NCBI RefSeq assembly: GCF_001317355.1
Contig: NZ_LKET01000035.1
Location: 1-64,000 of the forward strand
Source: Oxobacter pfennigii
GTDB lineage: Bacteria > Bacillota > Clostridia > Clostridiales > Oxobacteraceae
Direction of reading: 5' to 3'
DNA: 64,000 bases
Positions 52,335 to 61,631 of this stretch are shown piece by piece. Every line of letters begins with the position of its first letter. Position 1 is the stretch's first letter. Made by a program: the position numbers and the translations under genes. The notes under the pieces are model-generated. The model was not told where the DNA came from and did not search any database. It was given only the letters and a program-made list of their open reading frames with translations.

Positions 52335-53836
52335 TTCACCTTCACCTCACTGATAATAAATGCAGCCAGGGCTAATACAGACATAAATTCAAGCCTTGCT
52401 ACCCACATTATTGCTATATATACCGCCTTCAGCATATCCGGCATAGAAGCTTGGGTGATACCAATGCTAAGCCCCACGTTTCCTGTCACAGATGCAGATT
52501 CAAAAGCTGAGCTTAAAAACGGGTAGCCGCTCAGCACCCCGGCTGTTGTGCCTATAGTGAATGTTATCACATAAAGTATGACTATTAACATTGCACTGCG
52601 TGTATGCCGGTCTTCCAGGGTAATATCCCTTATATGATGGAATTTTTCAATCTGCACCATAGATTCGGGAATTATCATGCGCTTTACATCCTGCATAAAT
52701 GTTTTAAAAATTATACCTATTCTCAGGCCTTTAAAACCTCCTGCTGTAGAGCATGCGCTTCCGCCGATAAGCATTGCGATTATCATTGCGAGAAGTGCAA
52801 TATCTCCCCATTCATTATAAAATTGCTTTGCATAAAGGGTCATAAAACCTGTGGTAGTATGGCCGGAGATGAGCTGATAAATGCCCATCCTGCACATAGA
52901 TATAAAATCCGGATAAGTATTAAGCTTCATAAGCCCTAGCATAACGAGTATTGTAGTTATGATTACCGTAATGGTCATGGAAATTATTTCTATATTTTTC
53001 CGGATTTCCGCCTTCTTTCTGGTCCATACCGCATAATGAAGGGCAAAGTTGAAGGATCCTATTACAAAAAGGGCTACTGTTAGCAGCTCATATGAAAGGC
53101 TGTGGTAATACATTATGTTTTGTGACTGGGGAGCAAACCCTCCGGTACTCCAGGCAGCCATGAATACCCACATGCCATGGAGCAAAGCCCTGTCAGGCTT
53201 CAGACCTATTAACATACCGTTAATCCATAATGCTAAAGAGCCAACTATGAGATAAACGATGCTGATATACCATATTACCCTGGCAGTGCTTATGACGTTT
53301 GGGAGAATTTGTTCATCTTTGGCTTCCCCGACATACATTTTATAGGCGCCGTTGGTGCCGTTTACAAGAAAAGTAAGGGCTAATACCACCATCCCCTGTC
53401 CGCCTACATAGGTTAAAATATGCCTCCACATATTGACTCCATTGGAAACATGGTCAAGGTCCTGTATAAGAACCAGCCCTGTTGTGGTGAAGCCGCTCAT
53501 TACATCAAAGCATGCATCTAAAAACGATAAATAGTTTCCGCAGAGATAATAGGGTATGGCACAGAGCATCATGCCCAAAAGCCAGGAAAGGGCTGCAACT
53601 GCCATACCATGACCCCAGCCCAGCTTTTTACCCTTTGCCGACTTGCAAAGCATGACAAGTACGTTACCGCATATTAAAGAGGAGGAACTGCCTATTACAA
53701 AGTTCAAAAATATGTCCCACTCTCCGTAAGCCAATGCTGTAACAAGAGGAACTACCTGTATAAGCCCTATGCCTAAAGTAATTTTACCGACAAAATATCC
53801 AATAATCTCGAAGTCAATAAGCTTGTTCCTGGTCAA
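52322..53836 (-). CDS. trkH: TrkH/KtrB-type potassium uptake channel subunit
   Basis: A 504-residue membrane protein with the four pore loops of the superfamily: MSGFTTTGLVL, AWSTGGFAPQ, ISGHTTTGFM and SVTGNVGLSIG. A conserved GSACSTAGGFKGLRIG lies in the second half. It imports potassium (or sodium) and is gated by TrkA-type RCK subunits, two of which are encoded upstream. The TTG start at 53836 uses CGGAGG inside the end of the preceding 38-codon gene, so the two are translationally coupled. Confidence 0.95.
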   Translation of the reverse strand: MTRNKLIDFEIIGYFVGKITLGIGLIQVVPLVTALAYGEWDIFLNFVIGSSSSLICGNVLVMLCKSAKGKKLGWGHGMAVAALSWLLGMMLCAIPYYLCGNYLSFLDACFDVMSGFTTTGLVLIQDLDHVSNGVNMWRHILTYVGGQGMVVLALTFLVNGTNGAYKMYVGEAKDEQILPNVISTARVIWYISIVYLIVGSLALWINGMLIGLKPDRALLHGMWVFMAAWSTGGFAPQSQNIMYYHSLSYELLTVALFVIGSFNFALHYAVWTRKKAEIRKNIEIISMTITVIITTILVMLGLMKLNTYPDFISMCRMGIYQLISGHTTTGFMTLYAKQFYNEWGDIALLAMIIAMLIGGSACSTAGGFKGLRIGIIFKTFMQDVKRMIIPESMVQIEKFHHIRDITLEDRHTRSAMLIVILYVITFTIGTTAGVLSGYPFLSSAFESASVTGNVGLSIGITQASMPDMLKAVYIAIMWVARLEFMSVLALAAFIISEVKVKWAK

Positions 53837-53837
53837 T

Positions 53838-53954
53838 TTAAAAACCTCCGATGTCCACTAATAAAGCAGCAATTATGCTTAGTGCAATGAGAGCAAACAC
53901 ATACAAAACTTCAGAGATAATTCCCAAAACGCTGTCTTTTGTTTTTTTATACAT
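53838..53954 (-). CDS. 38-residue single-membrane-span protein coupled to TrkH
   Basis: An ATG at 53954 is preceded by GAGGTGA at the right distance and opens 38 codons ending in TAA. The peptide is basic at the start (MYKKTKDSVLG), has one hydrophobic span (IISEVLYVFALIALSIIAAL) and ends LVDIGGF. The stop is 1 bp before the trkH TTG, and the trkH ribosome site lies within its last codons. The size and position recall KdpF and other small subunits that stabilise potassium transporters. No homology is claimed. Confidence 0.7.
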   Translation of the reverse strand: MYKKTKDSVLGIISEVLYVFALIALSIIAALLVDIGGF

Positions 53955-53964
53955 GATAGTCACC

Positions 53965-54636
53965 TCATTTACTGCTTAAAAGATAATCTTCAAGCTCCTT
54001 CATATTTCCGTTTTTAGAAATAGCTATTACAAGATCACCTGGCTTTATTTCTGTAAACCCATTAGGTATAATGACCTTTTCTTCCCTTATTACAGAAATT
54101 AGTATACTGTTTTCAGGAAGATGCAAGTCTTTTAACTGCCTGTCAACGGCATGAAAGTCAGAAGGTATCTTAATTTCATTTATTGATATCTTACTGTTCT
54201 TTACAGTAATTAAAGTCCTTATTCCGGAAATATCCACTTCCCTTTCTATGATATCCGCGATATGCCTGGTACTGCTGACTGCAGAGTCCACTCCAAACTG
54301 CTCAAAAATATTTATGTTTTTAGGGTTGTTCACCCTTGCAATGGTCTTTTTGATACCGAACCTCTGTTTAGCCAGCTGGCAGGCTATAAGATTATCCTGG
54401 TCCCGCCCGGTCACAGCGATTAATGCGTCTGCCCTTTCTATATCTGCATCTATAAGAAAGTTTATATCGGTACCGTCGCCGTTAATAACTGAGATCCCAA
54501 GCGGATTTAAGTCATTTACTATTTTCATGCATAACTCTTTATTGTCTTCAATCATTATTATCCTGTGTTTGGTGGTGCATAAGGTTTTAGCAAGATGATA
54601 CCCCACCTTACCTCCTCCTACAATGACTATATACAT
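53965..54636 (-). CDS. trkA: TrkA-type potassium channel regulatory (RCK) subunit 1
   Basis: A 223-residue protein. The RCK-N Rossmann domain has a canonical IVIVGGGKVGYHLAKTL and the acidic IMIED at the end of strand 2. The RCK-C domain (about 140-223) ends with a KPGDLVIAISKNG segment. It binds nucleotides and gates TrkH. ATG 54636 is chosen by AGGTGAG upstream. An open frame extends 18 codons further without a site. It is 10 bp upstream of the 38-codon membrane gene. Confidence 0.94.
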   Translation of the reverse strand: MYIVIVGGGKVGYHLAKTLCTTKHRIIMIEDNKELCMKIVNDLNPLGISVINGDGTDINFLIDADIERADALIAVTGRDQDNLIACQLAKQRFGIKKTIARVNNPKNINIFEQFGVDSAVSSTRHIADIIEREVDISGIRTLITVKNSKISINEIKIPSDFHAVDRQLKDLHLPENSILISVIREEKVIIPNGFTEIKPGDLVIAISKNGNMKELEDYLLSSK

Positions 54637-54655
54637 ATTTCTCTCACCTTCCTGC

Positions 54656-55267
54656 CTATAGATATTCCGCCACCACCATGGTATCTCCATCGTCCACTTT
54701 TAGATTAGGTGTGGCAAATATAAATTCATTGCCTTTAATAACACCGAATATAAATGAATTATAGTTTGGTACAATGCTTTTAATGAACTTTCCTATGAAC
54801 TTTTTATCTGGAGCGGTATATCTAAGGCTTACATCCTTATTTCCAAAAGATTGCCATATTGAGCTGCTGCTTTGACTGATTATATTTTTAACCTGGGCTA
54901 CCACCAAGTTTGTCGGACAAATTGTGGTAAATCCCATCTGCTGGAAAACAAGGCTTCTTTCCGGGTCATAAACTCTCGTGATGGCCCTTGGTACATTGAA
55001 AATATCCCTGGCAATTTGGGAGACCACGACGTTCATATTATCATCAGGAGTTACTGCAGCCAGAACATTTGCCCTTTCGATACCTGCAGACCTTAAAATA
55101 TCTTCATCAAGGGGTACTCCGGAAATTGTTATTCCATTGAAGCCGGAACCCAATTGATCAAAATTTTCCGGATTACTGTCTATTACTACCACATCATGGC
55201 CTTCTTCAGATAAAGCCTTGGCTAAATTAGAGCCGACTTTATTGCATCCTATAACGATTATATGCAT
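54656..55267 (-). CDS. TrkA-type RCK subunit 2
   Basis: A 203-residue RCK protein first in the Trk operon. It has an RCK-N domain with IIVIGCNKVGSNLAKAL (Cys where the second glycine of the loop is usual) and VVVIDSN, then an RCK-C domain ending DDGDTMVVAEYL. Two different RCK proteins for one TrkH suggest a mixed ring or alternative regulation. ATG 55267 follows AAGGGAAGTG. It diverges from the kinase at 55544. The 276-bp gap holds AT-rich promoter DNA. Confidence 0.92.
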   Translation of the reverse strand: MHIIVIGCNKVGSNLAKALSEEGHDVVVIDSNPENFDQLGSGFNGITISGVPLDEDILRSAGIERANVLAAVTPDDNMNVVVSQIARDIFNVPRAITRVYDPERSLVFQQMGFTTICPTNLVVAQVKNIISQSSSSIWQSFGNKDVSLRYTAPDKKFIGKFIKSIVPNYNSFIFGVIKGNEFIFATPNLKVDDGDTMVVAEYL

Positions 55268-55543
55268 CTCATCACTTCCCTTCCGTGGCAAAACTCTGAA
55301 TTATGATACAGGGTTTTCTCATAGCCTAATTATAATCCCGGAATTTATAATTACTGAAATGTTGGCAAAACGGTGTTTGAAAAAAATCCTGTGTATTTTA
55401 AACTACCAGGGAAAACTAACTATCTAATTCGCACGGGTTTCTCTTATTTTTAAGGTTTACTATCGGTATGGCTGCGTGACTTTATATAATTGCCCTTATA
55501 TACTTTTAATTAGATATAACATTCTAATAGGGTGAGATGATTT

Positions 55544-56773
55544 ATGGTTAAAAAAATAAGAAAATTTAACGTACCATATACCTTGATCATATTTTTGTGT
55601 ATAACCGCCGGAGGTGTGTCGGGGGTTTCATTATACAGGTTTAACCGGGTTTTATATCCTATTGTGCTGGCCATTTTTTCAGGAGCCGCTGGAAGCTTTA
55701 TTATAAAGCTGCAGCAGATTAAAGAAAAACTAGCTGAAGGGATGAGATGTGAAAAAAATAAATTAAAGGATATTATAAATACCATGACAGATCCTGTAAT
55801 AATGCTGGATGCTGATTATGAAATTAAGATTTTAAATAATACATGTGAAAGCTTATTAGGTATAAAGGAAATCAGTGTACTAAATAAGCATTTTATGGAT
55901 ATTGTGAAGGATGAGAATTTGTTTGGGTACATTTTATATTCATGCTCTTTGCATCAAAATACAGAACCAAAGGTTATATGCATTAATTCCGGGGGAAAGG
56001 ATAGCTATTATAATGTACTGGTCAAGCCTATAGGAGACGATATCATAATAATACTCCGGAATTTGACGCACTTAAAAGAAATTGAAAAAATAAAATCAAA
56101 TCTTATATCAATAATTTCCGATGAGTTCAGAACGCCTTTAACATCGTTGATGATAGGAATAAGTATGTTTACAAATGAAAATATAGGATATTTAGGCGAA
56201 AGGCAGAAGAAGATAATTGAGATAATTCAGGAGGACATAGAAGCATTATCAGATTTGATAGAGAAGCTTATCCAAAAATCAACGATAGAACTTAATAAAT
56301 ATGCTTTTGCCATGCAGCAGTGTAATATTGCCAGTATTATTGAAGAGTGCGTAAATAACCTGAATGAGGAAGCAAAAGATAGCGGTATTAGTCTGGCATA
56401 TAACGCGGAACTCAATTTACCGGAAATAAATGCGGATTGCGGTCAGGTTGTATTGGTAATTAACAGTCTGTTGAAAAACACCTTAATGTATGCAAGATCC
56501 GGAGAAAGTATTACTATCAGTGCCTTTTTAGCATCAAAAAATATATGTATTAGCATAAAGGGTTCAGGAGAGGGAATACCGGCCGAATATTATGAAAGCT
56601 TATTTGAGAAACTTGCAGACATTAAAGATAATAGCTTTAAAATTCATAGTATGGGGTTGGAGATGGCAGCCGTGAGGGAAATAATTGAAGCTCACGGGGG
56701 AGAGATATGGTATGATAGCAAGCCGGATTTCGAGAATGTATTGACGTTTACACTGCCTATTCACTATCGTTAA
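55544..56773 (+). CDS. PAS-domain histidine pseudokinase
   Basis: A 409-residue protein. Two N-terminal membrane segments (about 11-30 and 37-54) are followed by PAS (about 72-175), a HisKA-like dimerisation helix (about 183-245) and an HATPase-like domain. The phospho-acceptor His is replaced by Asp193 (ISDEFRTPLTSL). G1 reads KGSGEGIP (Asp lost) and G2 reads HSMGLEMAAV (GxGLGLA lost). It should therefore neither autophosphorylate nor bind ATP normally. The close relative at 57420 is intact. It lies 20 bp before a receiver-TPR gene and may modulate that kinase or regulator. Confidence 0.85.
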   Translation: MVKKIRKFNVPYTLIIFLCITAGGVSGVSLYRFNRVLYPIVLAIFSGAAGSFIIKLQQIKEKLAEGMRCEKNKLKDIINTMTDPVIMLDADYEIKILNNTCESLLGIKEISVLNKHFMDIVKDENLFGYILYSCSLHQNTEPKVICINSGGKDSYYNVLVKPIGDDIIIILRNLTHLKEIEKIKSNLISIISDEFRTPLTSLMIGISMFTNENIGYLGERQKKIIEIIQEDIEALSDLIEKLIQKSTIELNKYAFAMQQCNIASIIEECVNNLNEEAKDSGISLAYNAELNLPEINADCGQVVLVINSLLKNTLMYARSGESITISAFLASKNICISIKGSGEGIPAEYYESLFEKLADIKDNSFKIHSMGLEMAAVREIIEAHGGEIWYDSKPDFENVLTFTLPIHYR

Positions 56774-56793
56774 TACTATCCAAGGAGGTAATC

Positions 56794-57381
56794 ATGGGTA
56801 AGAGGGTTTTGATAGTAGATGATATAAAGAATATAAGAAAGTTGTTGTCCACATGTCTTGAAGTTGAAGGATATGAAGTTATAACTGCAGTAGATGGGCA
56901 GCAGGCAATAGAAATGATTGAAAGAGAAAATATTGATTTGATATTTTTAGATATAAAGATGCCTGAGATAAGCGGAACCGAGGTTTTGAAGAAAATAAGA
57001 GCAATGAATAAGAATATGCCTGTAATAATAATGACTGCCTTCGCAACTGTAAAAAACGCAGTGGAATGTACGAAACTGGGGGCGGTGGCATATCTTCAAA
57101 AGCCCTTCAGCGCCGATAAGGTCAGGACGATGCTGGATGAAATGCAAAATGGCGGGGATAGGGATTGCTGCGATATTGAAGATTACATTAAGAAAGTAAA
57201 AAATTTAATTTCAAGGGATGATTATGAAGAAGGGTTCAGGCTTTTAAAAAAGGCATTATCCATTGACCCTTCAAGAAGCGAAATATACTACCTTTTAGGG
57301 AAAGTATACGAGAACAGAGGAGATAATGATAAAGCATTGAAGTTTTTTAATACTGCCAGACAATTTGATAATGGCAAATAA
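56794..57381 (+). CDS. Response regulator with TPR-like C-terminal part (paralogue)
   Basis: A 195-residue protein. The receiver (VDDIKN, Asp in FLDIKMPE, MTAFAT, QKPF) is followed by a shorter TPR-like region (DYEEGFRLLKKALSIDPSRSEIYYLLGKVYENRGDNDKALKFF). It shares its layout with the regulator at 50747. The gene lies between the pseudokinase and an intact kinase, its probable phosphodonor. ATG 56794 follows AAGGAGG. Confidence 0.92.
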   Translation: MGKRVLIVDDIKNIRKLLSTCLEVEGYEVITAVDGQQAIEMIERENIDLIFLDIKMPEISGTEVLKKIRAMNKNMPVIIMTAFATVKNAVECTKLGAVAYLQKPFSADKVRTMLDEMQNGGDRDCCDIEDYIKKVKNLISRDDYEEGFRLLKKALSIDPSRSEIYYLLGKVYENRGDNDKALKFFNTARQFDNGK

Positions 57382-57419
57382 ATGATTTATTGCACTGCCG
57401 GTTTATAGGAGGTCTTTTT

Positions 57420-59261
57420 ATGCCAGTCCGCGGCTTAAAAGCCAAGATGTTCAGTGTATATATAATACTTATATTACTGCTTTTCGGAATAAGTATATAT
57501 TTTATTATAGCTCTTTTTAATCTTGGCAGAAGTATAAACAGTTTAATGGAGGCAAACTATAAAAGCATAATTGCAGCCAGGAATATGGTCGAAACTCTGG
57601 ATGAAGGACATATGACAGTATATTCTTATATAATTGATAGCTCATCTAAAACTTTAGAAAGATTTGAAAATAGCTATGAAAACTTCACCGCATCATATCT
57701 TAAGGCAGCCACAAACATTACTGAAGCAGGAGAAAGTGAAATAGTAAAGGAAATTGACTTATCCTTAAAGGAATACTATAACTCCGTACGGCAGCTTCAG
57801 GATTTTAGAATGGGGCACAGTATACCGGAGACCATGGAGTTTTATAACGGGTCTGTGGGACAGCATTTTATTGAGACAAAAAATTATTGTAAACAGCTTT
57901 TAGAGATTAATGAAGAGGCTATGTTTGCAGGTAAAAGCAAGGCAAGTGAGAATGCTGACCGCTCCATATGGGTAAGTGCCATGATTTCCATTATTATGGT
58001 TATCTTAGGCCTTGCATTGTTGTTTTATTTGCTGTCCAGAATATTTATTCCTATACAGCAGTTAACGGATTCAGTCAAACTAATTAAAGAGGGCAGCCTT
58101 CCTCATAAAATAAAAATAAATGGCGATGATGAAATAGGGAAGCTCGCATCGGAATTTAACAACATGACTGACAGGCTCCGGCACTTTGAGGAGCTGAATT
58201 TTGAAAAACTGGTCAGCGAAAAGAACAAGTCACTGGCTATTGTAAACAGTATTTCCGATCCTATAATTGTTACGGATAATGATTATAAAATAATACTTAT
58301 AAACCCTGAATGTGAATCGGTATTCTCAATAAGCCAAAACGATGCAGCGGGAAGGCATCTGCTTGAAGTAATCAACAATAAAGCTATTTTCAACTCTGTT
58401 TACGAAACCTTAAAAGGTGTCCCTAAAAATAATAGAAGTCATCAGGACGTTATTTTATTAGAGATACGTGGGAAGGTTATATATTATGATATAACAGTAG
58501 CTCCCATACTCGGTAAAGACAACAAGATAAATGGTGCAGTTGCTATACTTCAGGATATAACTCATCTTAAAGAGGTAGAAAGGTTAAAGTCTGATTTTGT
58601 TTCTACTGTGTCCCATGAGTTCAGGACCCCATTGACATCAATAAGCATGGGTGCGGGTATGCTGCTTGATGGTACTGCAGGAAAGATAAGCGAAAATCAG
58701 AGGGAAATCATCTCTGTTATACAAGAAGAAGAGCAGAGGCTTGCCAAACTGGTAAGTGATTTGCTTGATCTATCCAGGATCGAATCGGGGAAAATGACTG
58801 TAAATATAAAGCCCTCTTCTATTGAAGATATTATCAAACCGACGATAAAATCGTTATCGGAGCAGGCCGGTTCTAAGAATATTTATTTAGAATATTATAT
58901 AGATGAAAAACTCCCCATGGCCAAGGCCGACCCCGATAAAATAAAAGTGGTATTGACAAATTTAATAGGCAATGCTATAAAATTTACGCCTCAAGGAGGG
59001 AAAATAGAGGTATTTACCCATTGCATGAACAATCGGATGTATATTTCTGTTAAAGATAATGGAACAGGAATACCAAGGGAATTTCATGACAGGATATTTC
59101 AGGAATTTTTCCAGGGAAGGCAGGGGGCGGAAAGCGGTGCCGGTACAGGTCTTGGCCTTGCTATTGCCAGGAAAATTGTTGAAATTCACGGCGGCGATAT
59201 ATGGGTAGATAGTGAAGCGGGGAAGGGCAGCACATTTACATTTACATTAAAAACAGTTTGA
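57420..59261 (+). CDS. Sensor histidine kinase (4-helix sensor, HAMP, PAS)
   Basis: A 613-residue kinase. TM1 is at about 12-35 and TM2 at 184-207 around a helical extracytoplasmic sensor of the 4HB type. HAMP (about 207-260), PAS (about 268-380), HisKA with H399 (TVSHEFRTPLTS) and HATPase with NAIKFTP, DNGTGIPREF and GTGLGLAIARK follow, all intact. ATG 57420 sits after GGAGG. A frame open 10 codons further upstream has no site. It probably phosphorylates the adjacent receiver-TPR protein. A terminator follows. Confidence 0.94.
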   Translation: MPVRGLKAKMFSVYIILILLLFGISIYFIIALFNLGRSINSLMEANYKSIIAARNMVETLDEGHMTVYSYIIDSSSKTLERFENSYENFTASYLKAATNITEAGESEIVKEIDLSLKEYYNSVRQLQDFRMGHSIPETMEFYNGSVGQHFIETKNYCKQLLEINEEAMFAGKSKASENADRSIWVSAMISIIMVILGLALLFYLLSRIFIPIQQLTDSVKLIKEGSLPHKIKINGDDEIGKLASEFNNMTDRLRHFEELNFEKLVSEKNKSLAIVNSISDPIIVTDNDYKIILINPECESVFSISQNDAAGRHLLEVINNKAIFNSVYETLKGVPKNNRSHQDVILLEIRGKVIYYDITVAPILGKDNKINGAVAILQDITHLKEVERLKSDFVSTVSHEFRTPLTSISMGAGMLLDGTAGKISENQREIISVIQEEEQRLAKLVSDLLDLSRIESGKMTVNIKPSSIEDIIKPTIKSLSEQAGSKNIYLEYYIDEKLPMAKADPDKIKVVLTNLIGNAIKFTPQGGKIEVFTHCMNNRMYISVKDNGTGIPREFHDRIFQEFFQGRQGAESGAGTGLGLAIARKIVEIHGGDIWVDSEAGKGSTFTFTLKTV

Positions 59262-59369
59262 TTAGATAATATAAATTCAAAACAGATAATTTGAAAAGGG
59301 CAGATAGCTAAGTGAGGAATACATCCGCCTAGTATAGTATAAACTCAATGCATTCAAAGATCTCCATGG

Positions 59370-59420
59370 GAGCTTGTTCAGGTGTTTCAAAATCAGCATC
59401 TTGAATAAGCTCTCTTTTTA
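59370..59420 (+). terminator. Intrinsic terminator after the kinase
   Basis: GAGCTTGTTCA (59370-59380) pairs with TGAATAAGCTC (59402-59412, one G-U), followed by TCTTTTTA. Confidence 0.75.
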
Positions 59421-59455
59421 ATGGCCTTTAATAGGGTTCTTAACGAAATCTTTAT

Positions 59456-60145
59456 ATGGGCAATTCCTTCGATTTACGGACGCCTTTAACGGGCATTTTA
59501 GGTGCAAGCTCCGCAATACTTGAAAATGGAGATTCACTGGATAAAGAGACCCACATCAAACTTGCTTCAGATATAAAGAAGGATTCACAATGGCTTATAA
59601 GGATGGTTGAAAATCTTTTATCTGTGACACGGATTAATGAAGGTACGATGAATGTAAAGAAGACACCGGAAGCGGCGGAAGAAGTAGTCGCCGAGGCAAT
59701 CAGTATAACTAGGAAGAGATTTAAAGAACGTAAAATAAATGTAAAAGTTCCGGATGAACTTTTACTTATTCCAATGGACGGAACATTAATTGAGCAAGTA
59801 ATTATTAATCTTATGGAGAATGCGATCAAGCACTCAGGAGAAAATACAACAATTGATGTAAATGTGAAAAAAGAAAATAATTTTGCAGTGTTTGAAGTAA
59901 GCGATAACGGTGAAGGAATTTCGGAGAATGATTTTCCCTATTTATTTGAAAGCTATGTTCCAAACGGTAAAAAAAGCTCAGATTCCTCACGTGGTATGGG
60001 TATTGGGCTGTCTATATGTATGTCGATTATTAAAGCACATAACGGTAAAATAGAAGCGGCCAATAAAAAAGAAGGCGGTGCAATCTTCAAGTTTACATTA
60101 CCCCTTGAGGGAGGTGAAAGAAATTGTTTTTTTAATGCACATTAG
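59456..60145 (+). pseudogene. KdpD remnant: C-terminal kinase half without the catalytic His
   Basis: The frame encodes the last 220 or so residues of a KdpD-type kinase: LRTPLTGILGASSAILENG, MENAIKHSG, DNGEGISENDFP and GMGIGLSICMSII. In KdpD the segment before LRTPLTG reads SISHD. Here it reads NSFD, so the His is absent, and the whole sensor half (about 650 residues) is missing. There is no ribosome site at the ATG. The 3' end runs past the usual KdpD end into GGAGGTGAAAG, a ribosome site for a gene that is no longer there (kdpE would be expected). No kdpFABC genes are in the window. Confidence 0.8.
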
Positions 60146-60251
60146 TTTTTGCCTATATACATTAAAATTTCAATCAGACGTTAAAACTCGAATACAAAGC
60201 TCATTTTTGATTCATATTATAATCAATATCTTTGTGTGAGAGGTGTTTAAA

Positions 60252-60569
60252 TTGGATGCAATCATAAGGCATATAATCGATATTGATAGCAGAGCCAGCA
60301 TCATATTGACGGGAACTGAAGAGAGGATTAATGAAGCTCAAAGGGAAGCAAAAGAAACGATAGAAAAAATGAAAAAGGATGTATTAACGGAGGCTGAGCT
60401 AAAATCCAGAGAGTTGTATGATTCTGCACTGGAAGAAGCACAAAGGTCGGCAGAGGTAATAAAGGAAGAATCAAAAAAAGAAGTGCAGCACATTGAAGAG
60501 AAGTTTGCCGTAATACGTGAGTCCCTCGAAGAAAAAATATTTATACAGATTATAGAAGGGAACATATAA
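60252..60569 (+). CDS. V-type ATPase peripheral-stalk subunit (AhaH/NtpF type)
   Basis: A 105-residue, highly charged, almost wholly helical protein (coiled coil from about 20 to 100), like the G/H/AhaH stalk subunit encoded at the head of bacterial V-ATPase operons. TTG 60252 is spaced correctly from AGAGG. A GTG at 60243 overlaps that site. It is followed 1 bp later by the subunit C gene. Confidence 0.8.
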   Translation: MDAIIRHIIDIDSRASIILTGTEERINEAQREAKETIEKMKKDVLTEAELKSRELYDSALEEAQRSAEVIKEESKKEVQHIEEKFAVIRESLEEKIFIQIIEGNI

Positions 60570-60570
60570 A

Positions 60571-61617
60571 GTGAATAAATTTATTCATTACGAGGCGGTA
60601 AATACAAAAATAAGGGCTTTAGAGAGCAGATTTTTAAAGGAAGAGGATTTTAATAACCTTCTTAATAAAAAAGGCATAAATGAGATAGCTGCTTATCTTA
60701 AAAATGAAACTCATTATAAGTCTGTTCTTCATGATATTGACGAAAATAAAATACACAGAGGAGAACTGGAGATATTAATAAGAAAGGACCATGTAAAGCA
60801 AATAGGAAAACTCATCTTTTATTTTAATAACAATTATAAAAAATTCTTCAGGTATGTCTTTTTGAAAAGGGAGATAGAAGATTTAAAAAAAGTATTGAGA
60901 AGCATTAAAAACGGCAAGATATCCTCTTTAAACAGAGAATCCTTTGCCCATTTAGGGCAGTTTTCCGGTATAAGGGTAGATTCTCTTCTCTCTTCAAAAA
61001 CAATAGATGATTTTATCCTAAGTTTAAAAGGCACCGAATATTACAGTTATCTTTTGCCTTTAGAGGAGGAAAAGGGAGAAAAGAATATCTTTTTAGGTGA
61101 AATGGTACTGGATTTGGCTTACTTTGATATATTCTATAAAACTCTTGAAAGCCTTAATAAAAACGATAAAAAAATAATTGACGAGCTTCAGGGTACCAGT
61201 GTGGATCTGCTCAATATACAGTGGATATACAGGGGCATAAATTACTATAACATGCCAAGAGAGCTTTTGTTTAATTATACGATACCCCATGGACATATTT
61301 TGAGCGTGAGGGATATTAAAGAACTTTGCTATTGTACCGGCTTAAAGGAATTTGAGGATAAAATTCTCAATACAAAATACAATTTTCTCTTTGATAATGA
61401 GAATACTAAGAATATGTTTATGGAAAGAAGGAGCTTAAGGTATCAGTATTACATAGTAAAAAAGCTTAAAAAAAGACACAGGATGGATATACTTGAGGCC
61501 ATTGCCTTTGATGTGCTCCTGGAGTTTGAAATAAGGGACATCATAACCGTTATTGAAAGCATAAGGTATGACATGCCTCTTGATGAAGCTAAAAAATTCC
61601 TGGTTAGAAAACTGTAG
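60571..61617 (+). CDS. V-type ATPase subunit C (AC39 family)
   Basis: A 348-residue protein of the vATP-synt_AC39 family, starting with GTG 60571. It has the repeated helical modules of this central-stalk cap (YEAVNTKIRALESRFLKEEDF; LNIQWIYRGINYYNMP; FEIRDIITVIESIRYDMP near the end). It links the central stalk to the membrane ring. Here it comes before subunit I, whereas many clostridial operons have I and K first. Confidence 0.92.
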   Translation: MNKFIHYEAVNTKIRALESRFLKEEDFNNLLNKKGINEIAAYLKNETHYKSVLHDIDENKIHRGELEILIRKDHVKQIGKLIFYFNNNYKKFFRYVFLKREIEDLKKVLRSIKNGKISSLNRESFAHLGQFSGIRVDSLLSSKTIDDFILSLKGTEYYSYLLPLEEEKGEKNIFLGEMVLDLAYFDIFYKTLESLNKNDKKIIDELQGTSVDLLNIQWIYRGINYYNMPRELLFNYTIPHGHILSVRDIKELCYCTGLKEFEDKILNTKYNFLFDNENTKNMFMERRSLRYQYYIVKKLKKRHRMDILEAIAFDVLLEFEIRDIITVIESIRYDMPLDEAKKFLVRKL

Positions 61618-61631
61618 ATGGAGTGGATAAT

